Assembly: GCA_902826835.1 (NCBI GenBank)
Contig: CADEGH010000004.1
Span: forward strand, 232,370-296,369
From: an uncultured bacterium
Lineage (GTDB): Bacteria > Planctomycetota > GCA-002687715
Direction of reading: 5' to 3'
Length of the DNA stretch: 64,000 nucleotides
Part shown: piece after piece, positions 42,355 through 51,257 of the stretch
Layout of the letters: every line of letters starts with the position of its first letter
Numbering within the stretch: the stretch's first letter is position 1
Made by a program: the position numbers and the translations under genes
The notes under the pieces: generated by a model
The model's database searches: none
Seen by the model: only the letters and a program-made list of their open reading frames with translations
Told to the model about the DNA's origin: nothing

Positions 42355-43568
42355 TGGCGTGGCCTCGTTTCAACCTCGGCCATCCACTCCAGGGACTCCT
42401 GCCAGGACCACCAAAACTCGGTGTCGGTCGCCGAAGGCTGAATGAGGGGTCGATGGACCTCACGAATCCAGGGCTCCCGTGGTTTCGGCAGCCAACCTCG
42501 ATCCGCGATCCACGCGTGAGCAGGCGTTCCCATCGTGGGTTCGAACGGGAAAACGGCGGCCCGATCCAAGACGAGCGCCCTCAGTGCTTCCGTGCGATCT
42601 GCGGCCTGGCGGCGCGTTTCTCCCGGAAGCCCGACCGCGACCGCGGCGCCCACTGCCAGGCCCGCAGACCGAGCGGAGTCGACGTGCCTCCCGAGATCTT
42701 GCGCGGATGCTGACGACCCGGGCAGTGAGGTTGCCCCCTCCACTCGATCCACATCGAAGAAGACCACGCGCGCGCCGCGCCGCGCCAAGTCGGCATAGTC
42801 CCCCGGATGGGTTCGGTCGGCGCGCACCCGGATCGAAATCGGTAGGCCACGTTCCGCCAAGCCGGGCAGACCAGTCAAGACGGTGTCGTTCGGTTCGCGG
42901 TCGAGAATCATGATCGACCGCGCTCGATCCGAAGCGCGATCGACGGTCGCGAGGAGCTCCGCCAGCGGAGCCATGGAATTGACGCGGAGGCTCGGCGCTT
43001 CGAGCCGAGCCAACGCGGAGACGGGCGAGAGTAAATCGGGACTGGCTCGCTCCGCGAGCACCGGCAGCACCCCTAACTCGGGACACAGAGAAAGGGAGTG
43101 GGGGGGAAGCAGTCCTCTGCCCGGCCAAATCGCGGCCACGTCGAGGGGCACGGGACGAGTCGAGTTCGGGAACAACTTTCGCAGGGCGACCAGGGGATCG
43201 GCGTCCAGCAGTTGCGCCTCAGGCCACAGGTTTTGGCCCGGAGGCTCTCGCCTCGAAAGGTCTCCGGTGATGAAGCAGGGACACGCAGTTTCGGCGCGCA
43301 GCAACTGGAACGCACGCGCCAGTAGTTCCCGAGACTCCCCTTGATCCACGGCAAACACCACGTCGGGGGCGTGCGTGCGCACCGCGGCGGAAAATTCCTC
43401 CTCCGCCCGGCCCGAATCGACCAGCATCAAATTCGGTGCCAATCCGATCGCGGCTAGCCCGGACAAGAGGATGGCATCTTCGGCGGAGGGGCGGCGTTCA
43501 GGAACAAGAACGAGGACCTCGCGGAAGTGGTGTGGCTTCGAGTCGCCCTGAGTAGCATCGCGAGTCAC
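42351..43568 (-). CDS. B12-binding/radical-SAM-like protein lacking the cluster cysteines
   Basis: A 405-residue protein. Residues 15-125 resemble a cobalamin-binding domain. Residues about 160-360 follow the radical SAM TIM-barrel plan: RSIMILDREPND, SIRVRADRTHPGDYADLARRGARVV, AVGLPGET (311-318) and FEPTMGTPAHAWIADRGWL. The C-x3-C-x2-C iron-sulfur motif is absent; the only cysteines are C96, C98 and C162, and C162 sits where the motif would be. It is probably a non-catalytic or repurposed homologue. First gene of the minus-strand cluster, 31 bp from a divergent gene. Confidence 0.6.
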   Translation of the reverse strand: MTRDATQGDSKPHHFREVLVLVPERRPSAEDAILLSGLAAIGLAPNLMLVDSGRAEEEFSAAVRTHAPDVVFAVDQGESRELLARAFQLLRAETACPCFITGDLSRREPPGQNLWPEAQLLDADPLVALRKLFPNSTRPVPLDVAAIWPGRGLLPPHSLSLCPELGVLPVLAERASPDLLSPVSALARLEAPSLRVNSMAPLAELLATVDRASDRARSIMILDREPNDTVLTGLPGLAERGLPISIRVRADRTHPGDYADLARRGARVVFFDVDRVEGATSLPGSSASAQDLGRHVDSARSAGLAVGAAVAVGLPGETRRQAADRTEALRALVLDRAAVFPFEPTMGTPAHAWIADRGWLPKPREPWIREVHRPLIQPSATDTEFWWSWQESLEWMAEVETRPRQ

Positions 43569-43599
43569 GGCGAGGGGAAGGTATCACGGAAACCAACGC

Positions 43600-45084
43600 A
43601 TGATGCAAAAGCTCACCCTCGGAGTCGCTTACCTCGGAATGTGTGCGGCCCTGGCCGGGCTGGCCCTCCGGCAGGACGGCCGCGAACTCACGAATCTCGA
43701 GGGCCGATTCGCGGCCGCCCTCAGCGCTCGCATCGATAGTCGAGAAGTTCACGGGATCTCCGACGCGCAGGCACCCGGCCTGAAAATGCTCGCCGTTTGG
43801 GCGGCTTGGGCCGGCATGACCGAGAGGCCCCTGCGACTCTCGGTGCTCGGCCTCCTCTTGGTCGGGGCGGCCTTCGGGCTCTATGCGATTCGCCGCCATC
43901 TCCTGCTCGTGAAAGCCTTCGCACCGGTGGAGAGCCCCTCCCCCGACCCGCAGATGCCACATTCTCGGTGCGAGGGGGAGCTCGTGATTCCGATCGGAAT
44001 CAGCGTCGTCGCGCTCTCTCCTTGGCTCGGCCAAGACCTGCTTCATCCGTGGAACCTGGGTCTCGGAGCAGGCGGTTTCCTACTTTGCGCCTTGGCTTAT
44101 TGCGCGGGGGCCGGCTGCCTGTGGCTCGTTCCGTCCGCCATGGGCGGGGCCATCCTTGGTCAGTTGGATCTTCGAGGCGCTCCGGCCCTCGTGTTCGCCG
44201 CGGTTCTGCTGGTGATGCTGCATCCCCACCGAGGAAGGGCCCTGGTCGCCGCGTTCAGCGTTCTCGTTGCCGCGCTACTCAGCGCCTGGAGCGCGCACGG
44301 ATTCCCTGGCCAATTTCCAATCGAACTCCCACCAACCGGCACGCTCGAAGCCCCGGTCGCGAGCCTCCTCTTTCGGGACTCGGTTGGAGCCATTCCGACC
44401 TTGGCGATCTGGGCCGGGGCGGCCCTCGGGCTTTCCCTGCTTCGACTCCGCGGTCGCCGCATCCTCGCTCGCGCGGGGCTCAGCCTTGCGTTGGTGGCCG
44501 CCACGTTTGCCCTCTCCTCCGGCTGGCAGGACCTTTCCTTTCGCGGTCAGGGTTTTTCACTGTTTCTCGTGCCCCTCGCCGGCCTCCTGGCGGCCCTGAC
44601 TTCGGCCGCCCCGGCGCTTCTCCGCATTCCCTTGATTTTGGCCCTGATGATCCCCCTGGTGGGCCCGGACCTGACAGTCCCCCGCTCCTGGTCCGAGTGG
44701 CGAACCGCCTGGCAGGCAAGCCCCGCGCGCCAATTCCAACCGGGCCTCCACGCTCTCCGCGCTCACGTCGCGCCCGGGAGTCGCGTGCTGCTCTGGGGTG
44801 AGGACCGATTTGCCCTCCTCCACTATGCCGGCCGCGGCCACGATCCCGCCGTGCCCATCCTGCTCGTACCGGAGGAAATCGCCTTCGATCGGTTGGAGTC
44901 CGAGCTCCGTGATCGCCTCGTGATCAAGCCGGGCGAGGAAAACCGCGCGCCCCCGGTCCTCGCGACCCCTCCCCTGAGCCCCTTACCAGCCGGGCTGACC
45001 GAATCTCGCATCGAATCCGGTCCTCTGTCGTGGCAGGTGCTTCGGATTGCACCCGCCACCTCTCCGTCATCGCTGCCGCGATAG
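43600..45084 (+). CDS. Polytopic membrane protein, GT-C / ArnT-PMT-like
   Basis: A 494-residue protein with about ten membrane helices. The N-terminal pattern NLEGRFAAALSARI, then DAQAPGLKMLAVWAAWAG, then RLSVLGLLLVGAAFGLYAIRR matches the DE-RYA / KPPL / RLPSAL layout of ArnT/PMT_2 GT-C transferases that use polyprenyl-linked sugars, although the usual Asp-Glu pair is replaced by Leu-Glu. The last 120 residues are a soluble C-terminal domain (SRVLLWGEDRFALLHYAGR). It could be an active transferase or a diverged relative. It is divergent from the glycan cluster. Confidence 0.6.
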   Translation: MMQKLTLGVAYLGMCAALAGLALRQDGRELTNLEGRFAAALSARIDSREVHGISDAQAPGLKMLAVWAAWAGMTERPLRLSVLGLLLVGAAFGLYAIRRHLLLVKAFAPVESPSPDPQMPHSRCEGELVIPIGISVVALSPWLGQDLLHPWNLGLGAGGFLLCALAYCAGAGCLWLVPSAMGGAILGQLDLRGAPALVFAAVLLVMLHPHRGRALVAAFSVLVAALLSAWSAHGFPGQFPIELPPTGTLEAPVASLLFRDSVGAIPTLAIWAGAALGLSLLRLRGRRILARAGLSLALVAATFALSSGWQDLSFRGQGFSLFLVPLAGLLAALTSAAPALLRIPLILALMIPLVGPDLTVPRSWSEWRTAWQASPARQFQPGLHALRAHVAPGSRVLLWGEDRFALLHYAGRGHDPAVPILLVPEEIAFDRLESELRDRLVIKPGEENRAPPVLATPPLSPLPAGLTESRIESGPLSWQVLRIAPATSPSSLPR

Positions 45085-45105
45085 CCGCCGCCTGAAGACC
45101 CATCT

Positions 45106-47547
45106 TCACGGGGCCTGGTGTCGTCGGACAAAGTCCTCGGCGGAGACGAGCGCTTGGCCGGAAGGAGCCGCGCGCAGTTTGGTCAGGAGGTTGTCGAGGG
45201 AAGCCTGAAGCTTCTCCCCCTTCTCTTTTGCCCACGCCCGAGTTTCGGTTTCCAGGCGAGGGATCAGCGATTTGGCCGCCGAGCCGTAGTGGAGGAGCGC
45301 CCGACCCGCCTTGTCGAAGTCACGGCCCCACTCGTCTTCGTTGATGATGATCCACGCGAGGTCGAGGCCCTCCCTGATGGATCGCTTGGCGAGGAGTTCG
45401 AGTCCGACCATGCGAATCTCGTAGGCGAACATCTGACCACTCGGAGGGCGGTGGCGAACCGCGTCGAGGAGGGCAGGGAGCACCGCCCCGAAGTCGGAGT
45501 CATCCAAGACCCGCAGGACGGGAGCGACATAGCTGCGAATGCGCCCGTCTTCGTTGGCGAGGAGAGTTCGAATCGCCGCGTATAAGGCCGGCCGATCCAC
45601 CCCGTCGAGCGACTTGCCCAGAATCGGTGCCGGTCCCCGTTTGCCGGGAGCGGTATCGAAGAGCGCCTCGCCCAGGGCACTCGCCACTCGTTGGCGCGGG
45701 TCTTTGGGATCCTGGGTTTGGGTTGCCAACAGCAGCGCGGGCACCGATTTCTTGCGTTGCTCGGGGCTCAATTCGGAGATCGCCTGCGCCGCGAGAATCC
45801 GCAGCCACGGATCCGGATCGGCAAGCAGGGTCCGGAGTGTGTTGCCGAGCGGATCCGCCTTCTTGCCCAACCGAGCCAACGCCTCCGCCGCCCCGTATCG
45901 CGTGAAACGATCATCGCTGGCGAGCCGCTCCGCGAGGCGCGCCGTGAAGCCGCCGCTCCTGGTTGCCAAGGCCGTCGCGGATCGCGTACGCACCGCCGGG
46001 GACCAGGAACTCAGGCCGGCGAACAAAGCCTCAAGGGATTTTTGAGCGTACGGATTCTCCTCCGTCCAGTAGCTGAAATCGCGGCCGGCATCGATGGTGG
46101 CTTGAAGTGCCGTACCCTCGAGCGGCACCGGCACGAACGGTCGCTTGCCGGTCAGGATGGTCTTGCGGAGTGGCAACGCGAAGTGGAGCGCATAAGCGCC
46201 GGTGCAGTCCCACCCGTTGTAGGAGTCCCCGCCCCAATCCGCGGGAGTTGGCTGGTACGGAAAACTGCCATCGAAGGCACGCGCCAATTCCAGCTCCCAG
46301 CCGGCCTCGACAAAGTACGCAGCCGTCGCCGCGGGTCCCGCTCGGGCGACTCCCGGAGCCGCCCACAGGTGATTGAAAAAATTGCCGGTGTGCCCACTCT
46401 CCCGTTCGGAATAAGCCGCGACCGCCATGCGGGCGAAAAAACCTGAAGCTTCCGCGTCGCCGAGCAAATCAAAGAGGATTGCCGCCGCGGAACATTTGCC
46501 ATTGTCTTCGTGCCAGGGCCAAGGGTCGTGGTCCCCGTAGGGAATCGCGCCTTTGTCGACGTACCAACGCAAGAATGCGGCGCTCCTCGCGATGGCCTCG
46601 TCCAGAATCAGACTCTTCACGCCGGCTTCCCGAGCGATCGCCATCGCCAAGGTGAGCACAATGCCGGTCTGATTCATAGCGCCGTAGCCCTTCAAATCCC
46701 CCTGCGGGACTCGACGGAACGCATGCCCCCAATTTCCGACCGTGCTCTGCCCCTCCGCTATGTCCAGTGCCAATCGACGCAGCCCCTTCATGGCCTCCTG
46801 GTCGTGAGTCGCGAGGACGTACTCCGCCAGGAACAGCGTCTCGTAGCCATATCCCCACGAGATGTGCCCTCCCGGAGTCGCCTCCGCGACCGCTCGTGCG
46901 TAGTCCGCAACGAGGGGTAGATACTGAGGATCGCCGGACGCGAGCAGCGCAAGTGCGTTCAGGTCGTTCTCGATCGAGATCTTCGCACGCTGGCGCTGAT
47001 TCTTGAAACCGCGCTGCACGATGGCCAAGCAGGCCTTGTCGAGAATTTTCTCCGACTTGCTACACGAGTACGGAGCGGAGGCGGCAAACGCCCCGAGCGG
47101 TGCGAGCTTGATCGTCACTCCACCGGTTTGCGATCCTCGGCGCCGCATCACCCGGAGTTGACCACGATTTTCCGGCCGCTCGGCCGCGGTGATGGCGCGA
47201 GCGAGGGCCTTCCGCGCGTCGCCGTCGAAAGGCCTGTCCCCGATTCCGAGAATGACATCGCCGGGTGCAAGCGCACCCTCCGCCGGAGAGCCTTTGGCGA
47301 CCTCGGTGACGAGGATTTGCCTCGCACTCGTCGTCTCGCCCTTGTACCCGAAGATCCAACCGCGGGCGCCGGTCGGCCCCAAGTTCCAATCGTGCGTCTG
47401 GTCGCGCGTTCCTCCCTTCAAAAGGTCGGGTGGCTCCGGAATTTTCTCTTGGCCCAACGACAGGCTGGAACCGGCATGGAGCGTGAGCGCCATCAGAGCG
47501 AGGCGCGGGAACGACGGTTCGATCTTGAGGCTGAAATTCTTGTTCAT
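45106..47547 (-). CDS. Secreted DUF6288-type protein with PDZ domain and HEAT repeats
   Basis: An 813-residue exported protein. The ATG at 47547 starts a signal peptide (about 1-32, ending SLSLGQ). A PDZ domain lies at about 60-145 (VTEVAKGSPAEGALAPGDVILGIG). An alpha/alpha-barrel-like DUF6288 region follows at about 160-520, with conserved Trp/His/Gly segments (ISWGYGYETLFLAEY, GYGAMNQTGIVL, DPWPWHEDNGKCS, DWGGDSYNGWDCTGAYALHF). HEAT-like repeats run to the end. Such proteins are frequent in Planctomycetota and Verrucomicrobia; the function is unknown, perhaps polysaccharide processing. Confidence 0.78.
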   Translation of the reverse strand: MNKNFSLKIEPSFPRLALMALTLHAGSSLSLGQEKIPEPPDLLKGGTRDQTHDWNLGPTGARGWIFGYKGETTSARQILVTEVAKGSPAEGALAPGDVILGIGDRPFDGDARKALARAITAAERPENRGQLRVMRRRGSQTGGVTIKLAPLGAFAASAPYSCSKSEKILDKACLAIVQRGFKNQRQRAKISIENDLNALALLASGDPQYLPLVADYARAVAEATPGGHISWGYGYETLFLAEYVLATHDQEAMKGLRRLALDIAEGQSTVGNWGHAFRRVPQGDLKGYGAMNQTGIVLTLAMAIAREAGVKSLILDEAIARSAAFLRWYVDKGAIPYGDHDPWPWHEDNGKCSAAAILFDLLGDAEASGFFARMAVAAYSERESGHTGNFFNHLWAAPGVARAGPAATAAYFVEAGWELELARAFDGSFPYQPTPADWGGDSYNGWDCTGAYALHFALPLRKTILTGKRPFVPVPLEGTALQATIDAGRDFSYWTEENPYAQKSLEALFAGLSSWSPAVRTRSATALATRSGGFTARLAERLASDDRFTRYGAAEALARLGKKADPLGNTLRTLLADPDPWLRILAAQAISELSPEQRKKSVPALLLATQTQDPKDPRQRVASALGEALFDTAPGKRGPAPILGKSLDGVDRPALYAAIRTLLANEDGRIRSYVAPVLRVLDDSDFGAVLPALLDAVRHRPPSGQMFAYEIRMVGLELLAKRSIREGLDLAWIIINEDEWGRDFDKAGRALLHYGSAAKSLIPRLETETRAWAKEKGEKLQASLDNLLTKLRAAPSGQALVSAEDFVRRHQAP

Positions 47548-47581
47548 GAGTCGAGTCACTTCGATCTATCGGCGGGAATTG

Positions 47582-48529
47582 TCACGGCCTCGCGACGAAA
47601 CGGGTCCCGGGTTCGGGATCTCGCCCGTCCAGGACTGCCAGTACATTGTGAACGGTATTCACACACATTCGGCGGTACGTCGCGCCGGTCAAAGAAGCGA
47701 TGTGCGGAGTCAGGATGACCGACTCGCATCCCAGGAGAGGGTGATCCGGGTTCGGGGGTTCCTGCTCGAGAACATCCGCAGCGTAGCCGGCCAAGTGCCC
47801 AGACCGGAGCGCAGCCAGCAACGCCCCCTCGTCGACGAGTCCGCCCCGCGAAGTGTTGATCAAGACGGCTCCCGCCTTCATGAGGGCGAGCCGCCGCGCA
47901 TCAACCATCGATCGGGTCTCCGGGGTGAGCGGCACATGCAAGCTCACGACGTCGGATTGGGCGAATAACGCATCGATCGGCAAGATCGGGAATGGGGAAG
48001 TAGCGGCGGATTCCCCTCGCACCGCCACCGCGACCTGCATGCCGAATGCCCTCGCCAATTCCGCCGTGCGACGGCCGACCGCGCCGAGACCGATTATCCC
48101 GATCCTCTGGCCACGGATTTCCTGCCCCCCATAATGGCGGCGATCCTCCCAACCCCCCGCACGAACCCGATTCGCCACCCGCACGATGCCTCGCACACTC
48201 GCGAGAATCAGGGCGAGTGTGTGCTCCGCCACGGTGTCCGCATTGGCGCCCGGGGCATAAATAACCGGTATTCCGAGCCGAGCCGCTGCCAGGGTGTCCA
48301 CGTTGTCGAGCCCGGTTCCCGCCCGCGCCACCACTCGTAGCTGCGGGCAAAGGGCAAGAAGGTCGGCTCCGATCCGCCCGCGACCGCGCGTGAGAATGGC
48401 CTCGACCGTCGCGAGGTCCGAAGGGGCCGCATTGGGATCCACCGCCCGCAGAATCGGCCCTCGGGTCGCGAGTGCCGCCTCCGCATCGGGATGGAGGGAT
48501 TCCAAAAGGAGAGCAGTCATTCGATGCAC
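47582..48529 (-). CDS. D-2-hydroxyacid dehydrogenase
   Basis: A 315-residue NAD-dependent enzyme of the phosphoglycerate-dehydrogenase superfamily. The NAD site is GIIGLGAVGRRTAELARAFGM. The catalytic Arg lies in INTSRGGLVDEGAL, the Glu in DVLEQEPP, and the His in LTPHIASLT. The GTG at 48529 with GAGG 4 nt upstream is preferred; an ATG lies 9 bases in. It is the last of four genes that look like a sugar-acid pathway, where it would reduce or oxidise a 2-keto/2-hydroxy acid. The exact substrate is unknown. Confidence 0.85.
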   Translation of the reverse strand: MHRMTALLLESLHPDAEAALATRGPILRAVDPNAAPSDLATVEAILTRGRGRIGADLLALCPQLRVVARAGTGLDNVDTLAAARLGIPVIYAPGANADTVAEHTLALILASVRGIVRVANRVRAGGWEDRRHYGGQEIRGQRIGIIGLGAVGRRTAELARAFGMQVAVAVRGESAATSPFPILPIDALFAQSDVVSLHVPLTPETRSMVDARRLALMKAGAVLINTSRGGLVDEGALLAALRSGHLAGYAADVLEQEPPNPDHPLLGCESVILTPHIASLTGATYRRMCVNTVHNVLAVLDGRDPEPGTRFVARP

Positions 48530-48544
48530 GAGACCTCGTCCGCC

Positions 48545-49027
48545 TCAGGAGTTCCCTCGGACATTTTCGTGCGCTCCGTCCTGCGATCCCGGAGGAATGC
48601 GATAGAGGCCCGGAAACGGCTCCACGAGTTCATCCCGCAGCAGCGCCGAAGGTATGGTGGCGTCGCGAGAACTCGCGATTTCCAACAAGTTGCCCGAGGG
48701 GTCTCGCAGGAACATCTGCATGGCCCCGCCGGGCAGACGGCGGATCCTCCCCCACGGTCGGGTATCGATCGCTCCCGCCGCTTTGGCCCGTTCGAACAAA
48801 CCGGGAAAGTCCGAGACCACCAGACAAAAGTGCATGCGGTAAGCGTGCTGGTCGGAAAGCTCGTTCATGTGAATTTGCTGACCGCCCCCTAGTCGAAAAA
48901 ACTGGGACCTGATTCCCTGATCCGGGGTGGCATCGAGTTCGAGTCCCACCACGTCGCGATAAAAAGCGAGCGCCAGGTCGAGATCGTCGACATTGACATT
49001 CACATGCTGGAGCTCCGGGTACTTCAT
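48545..49027 (-). CDS. VOC-superfamily (glyoxalase/dioxygenase-like) protein
   Basis: A 160-residue vicinal-oxygen-chelate protein made of two beta-alpha-beta-beta-beta modules. Likely metal ligands: H8 in LQHVNVNVDD, H54 or H65 in the middle (QIHMNE, MHFCLVV), and E116 in DPSGNLLEI. It lies 6 bp after the racemase-like gene. In sugar-acid clusters VOC proteins may act as epimerases or lyases. The specific reaction cannot be told. Confidence 0.82.
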   Translation of the reverse strand: MKYPELQHVNVNVDDLDLALAFYRDVVGLELDATPDQGIRSQFFRLGGGQQIHMNELSDQHAYRMHFCLVVSDFPGLFERAKAAGAIDTRPWGRIRRLPGGAMQMFLRDPSGNLLEIASSRDATIPSALLRDELVEPFPGLYRIPPGSQDGAHENVRGNS

Positions 49028-49033
49028 GAGCCC

Positions 49034-50200
49034 TCAGTCCCCGTGCGTGTAGCGACGCACAAACTCGGGATCGATTTCGACCCCGAAGCCCAGGCCCGTC
49101 GGCGGAGCCAGGGCTCCGCCCTCGAGCCGAAAATCGACCTTCGCCATTTCCCGCAGCAAGGGCGCGCCGCCCATGGGAACTTCCACGTATGTGCCCGCCG
49201 GGCTGGCAAAGGCCAATGTTCGCGCGGCCTGGAACGAGATCGCCGACCCCCAACAGTGGGGGGCGAGAGCCAACCGATGGGCAAACGCGAGAGCAGCGAT
49301 TCTCAATCCCTCGCTGAGTCCTCCCGCGATCGCCAAGTCCGGCTGGAGGACGTCGATAGCCTCGGCACGAATGAGCTCCGCAAAATCGGCAGAACTCGCT
49401 TCGCTTTCGCCCGCGGCGATGGCCACCGGGCTATGCGCTCGCACCATCGAGAGCCCGGCCCGATCGTCCGACAACACGGGTTCCTCGACGAATGCGAGGG
49501 AGAATTCCGCCGCCCTGGCCACGAAGCGGCGCGCTTCGGCGACGTTCATGGTGCCATGAGCATCCACCATCAAGGCGCAATCGGGGCCGAGGCTCCGGCG
49601 CGCCGCCGCAACCCGAGCAAGGCTCTTTTCCACCGAGCCGTCCATCGCGCCGACGCGCATTTTCACCGCGCAAAATCCCGCTGATGCGTAATGACCGAGT
49701 TCCTCGCCGATGCGGTCCACGGGTGCCCAACCTCCGCTCGCATAGGCGGGGATGCGATCGCGACACGCTCCTCCCAGCATCGCGAGCACGCTCATTCCGC
49801 GGGCCTTGGCGGCGAGATCCCAAAGGGCGAGATCGACGCCGGCTATGGCGGACGCATGCACACCCCGTCTGCCGAGGATCGGCATGGCCCTACCGAATCG
49901 TTCGGCGAGCGGCGCCCGCACGCCGTTGTGCATGCGGCCCCAGTTGCGCCCGATGTCGAAGGCCGAAGATCCGACGATCAGCGGTCGTAGCTCGTTGCGG
50001 ATGATCGACACAATCCCGGAGGCATCGCCGGCACTGCCGACGGCCGGCTTGGCTTCGCCGTAGCCGACGGATCCGTCCTCGGCCATGATCTCCACCAACA
50101 CTCCATCGAACCACTGGATGCGGCCAAAATCGGACACATGCTGGCGACTGGCCTCGAGCGGGCAACGCAGCCAATGGCAATTCAGATCGACGACCTTCAT
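49034..50200 (-). CDS. Mandelate racemase / muconate lactonizing enzyme family protein
   Basis: A 388-residue enolase-superfamily enzyme. The ATG at 50200 overlaps the isomerase stop (ATGA). It has K-x-R in AVKMRVGAM, the metal ligands D (MVDAHGTMN), E (FVEEPVL) and E (AAGESEASS), and a His in LAPHCWGSA as second base. This set resembles acid-sugar dehydratases and racemases of the MR subgroup. It presumably dehydrates or epimerises a sugar acid produced nearby. The substrate cannot be predicted confidently. Confidence 0.87.
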   Translation of the reverse strand: MKVVDLNCHWLRCPLEASRQHVSDFGRIQWFDGVLVEIMAEDGSVGYGEAKPAVGSAGDASGIVSIIRNELRPLIVGSSAFDIGRNWGRMHNGVRAPLAERFGRAMPILGRRGVHASAIAGVDLALWDLAAKARGMSVLAMLGGACRDRIPAYASGGWAPVDRIGEELGHYASAGFCAVKMRVGAMDGSVEKSLARVAAARRSLGPDCALMVDAHGTMNVAEARRFVARAAEFSLAFVEEPVLSDDRAGLSMVRAHSPVAIAAGESEASSADFAELIRAEAIDVLQPDLAIAGGLSEGLRIAALAFAHRLALAPHCWGSAISFQAARTLAFASPAGTYVEVPMGGAPLLREMAKVDFRLEGGALAPPTGLGFGVEIDPEFVRRYTHGD

Positions 50201-51084
50201 CGGATGAGCGGCAACAGTGTCTTGGCCGCCGTCTCGTAGAGCATCGTGTAAAACTCCTCCGAGAGCAGGCTCGATCCATGATCCTGAATGAACTTGAGTT
50301 GCTCGGGCGAAATATCCACCGGATTTTTCTCGACCTGGTTCGGCCAAGGACATCGCGGCGTTCGGTCGACGGGGGCGACCGCTTCCATGGTGAGGGCTCC
50401 GTCGTAGCCGATCTCCCGAAGCGTCTGCACGAGCTTGGGCCACGCCACATTGCCCATGCCGGGAGCGAGCCGGTTGTTTTCCGCGACGTGCACGTCGACG
50501 AGCCTGCCCGCCGCCTTCCTCAGGGTCGCGAACATGTCAACCTCCTCGATGTTCATGTGAAAAACATCGAGGCAGACTCCGCAGTGCGGCCCCACCGCCT
50601 CCGCGAGACAGAGCGCTTGATCGCCTCGGTTCACGAAGTACGTCTCGAACCGATTGAGCGGCTCGATCGCCATCCGCACGCCGGCCGCCATCGCATGGGA
50701 GTAGACTTCGCGAAGCCCGTCAACCACCCACCGCCACTCCTCCTCGGGGGTTGCGTCAGGTACGATTTTTCCGACCGTGGCCGGTACGATCGTGATCTCG
50801 GTGCCTTCGAGTTCCTTCACCATCGTCACCACTGACTGCACGTAGGCGACCGATCTCGCCCGCTGGGCTTCGTCGGCCGCGGCGAGATTCCGATCCCCGA
50901 GCGTCAGCGTCACCGCCCCCCAACACCGGATCCCGTGCTGCTTCAGCAGAGCCCGCGAGACTTTGGTGTCGTACTGCGTCGGTTCGCCGCTGATCTCGAT
51001 ACTCTCGAAGCCCAAACGCTTGATGCGCTTCAGAGTCACCTCGAGCGGCTCGGCGCGCATCCAGTTGTGAGTGGAAAGGTGCAT
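50197..51084 (-). CDS. Sugar phosphate isomerase/epimerase (xylose-isomerase-like TIM barrel)
   Basis: A 295-residue TIM-barrel protein of the AP-endonuclease-2/xylose isomerase-like superfamily. It has GFESIEISG, IVPATVGKIVP, MAIEPLNRFET (metal Glu), CLDVFHMNIEE (metal Asp and His), VHVAENNR and LTMEAV. These residues match D-tagatose/psicose 3-epimerase-like enzymes. It is the first of four tightly packed genes with an MR/MLE enzyme, a VOC protein and a dehydrogenase. A 173-bp region upstream (51085-51257) holds no gene. Confidence 0.85.
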   Translation of the reverse strand: MHLSTHNWMRAEPLEVTLKRIKRLGFESIEISGEPTQYDTKVSRALLKQHGIRCWGAVTLTLGDRNLAAADEAQRARSVAYVQSVVTMVKELEGTEITIVPATVGKIVPDATPEEEWRWVVDGLREVYSHAMAAGVRMAIEPLNRFETYFVNRGDQALCLAEAVGPHCGVCLDVFHMNIEEVDMFATLRKAAGRLVDVHVAENNRLAPGMGNVAWPKLVQTLREIGYDGALTMEAVAPVDRTPRCPWPNQVEKNPVDISPEQLKFIQDHGSSLLSEEFYTMLYETAAKTLLPLIR

Positions 51085-51257
51085 GGCGAATCCTGAGCGG
51101 CCCCGGGAGAAAATGGGCCGGATCCGATCGGCCCACGTCCGCCGGAAGCGCCGTGGGCCGAGATCCTAAGGCAAGGATGGTGAGCGCGCCTGGTCTTCTC
51201 GGCAAAATCGTGGTGCCGGACGCGGAGGCACGGAAGAATCGCGGCGCGTCCTGGACT

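Noticed and set aside
24704..43568. GPI-anchor-like biosynthesis system
   Set aside because: PIG-L deacetylases, glycosyltransferases, an alkaline-phosphatase-superfamily protein and a dolichol-kinase-like gene superficially recall GPI assembly, but no phosphatidylinositol GlcNAc transferase or transamidase is present, and these families are all common in bacterial glycan loci.
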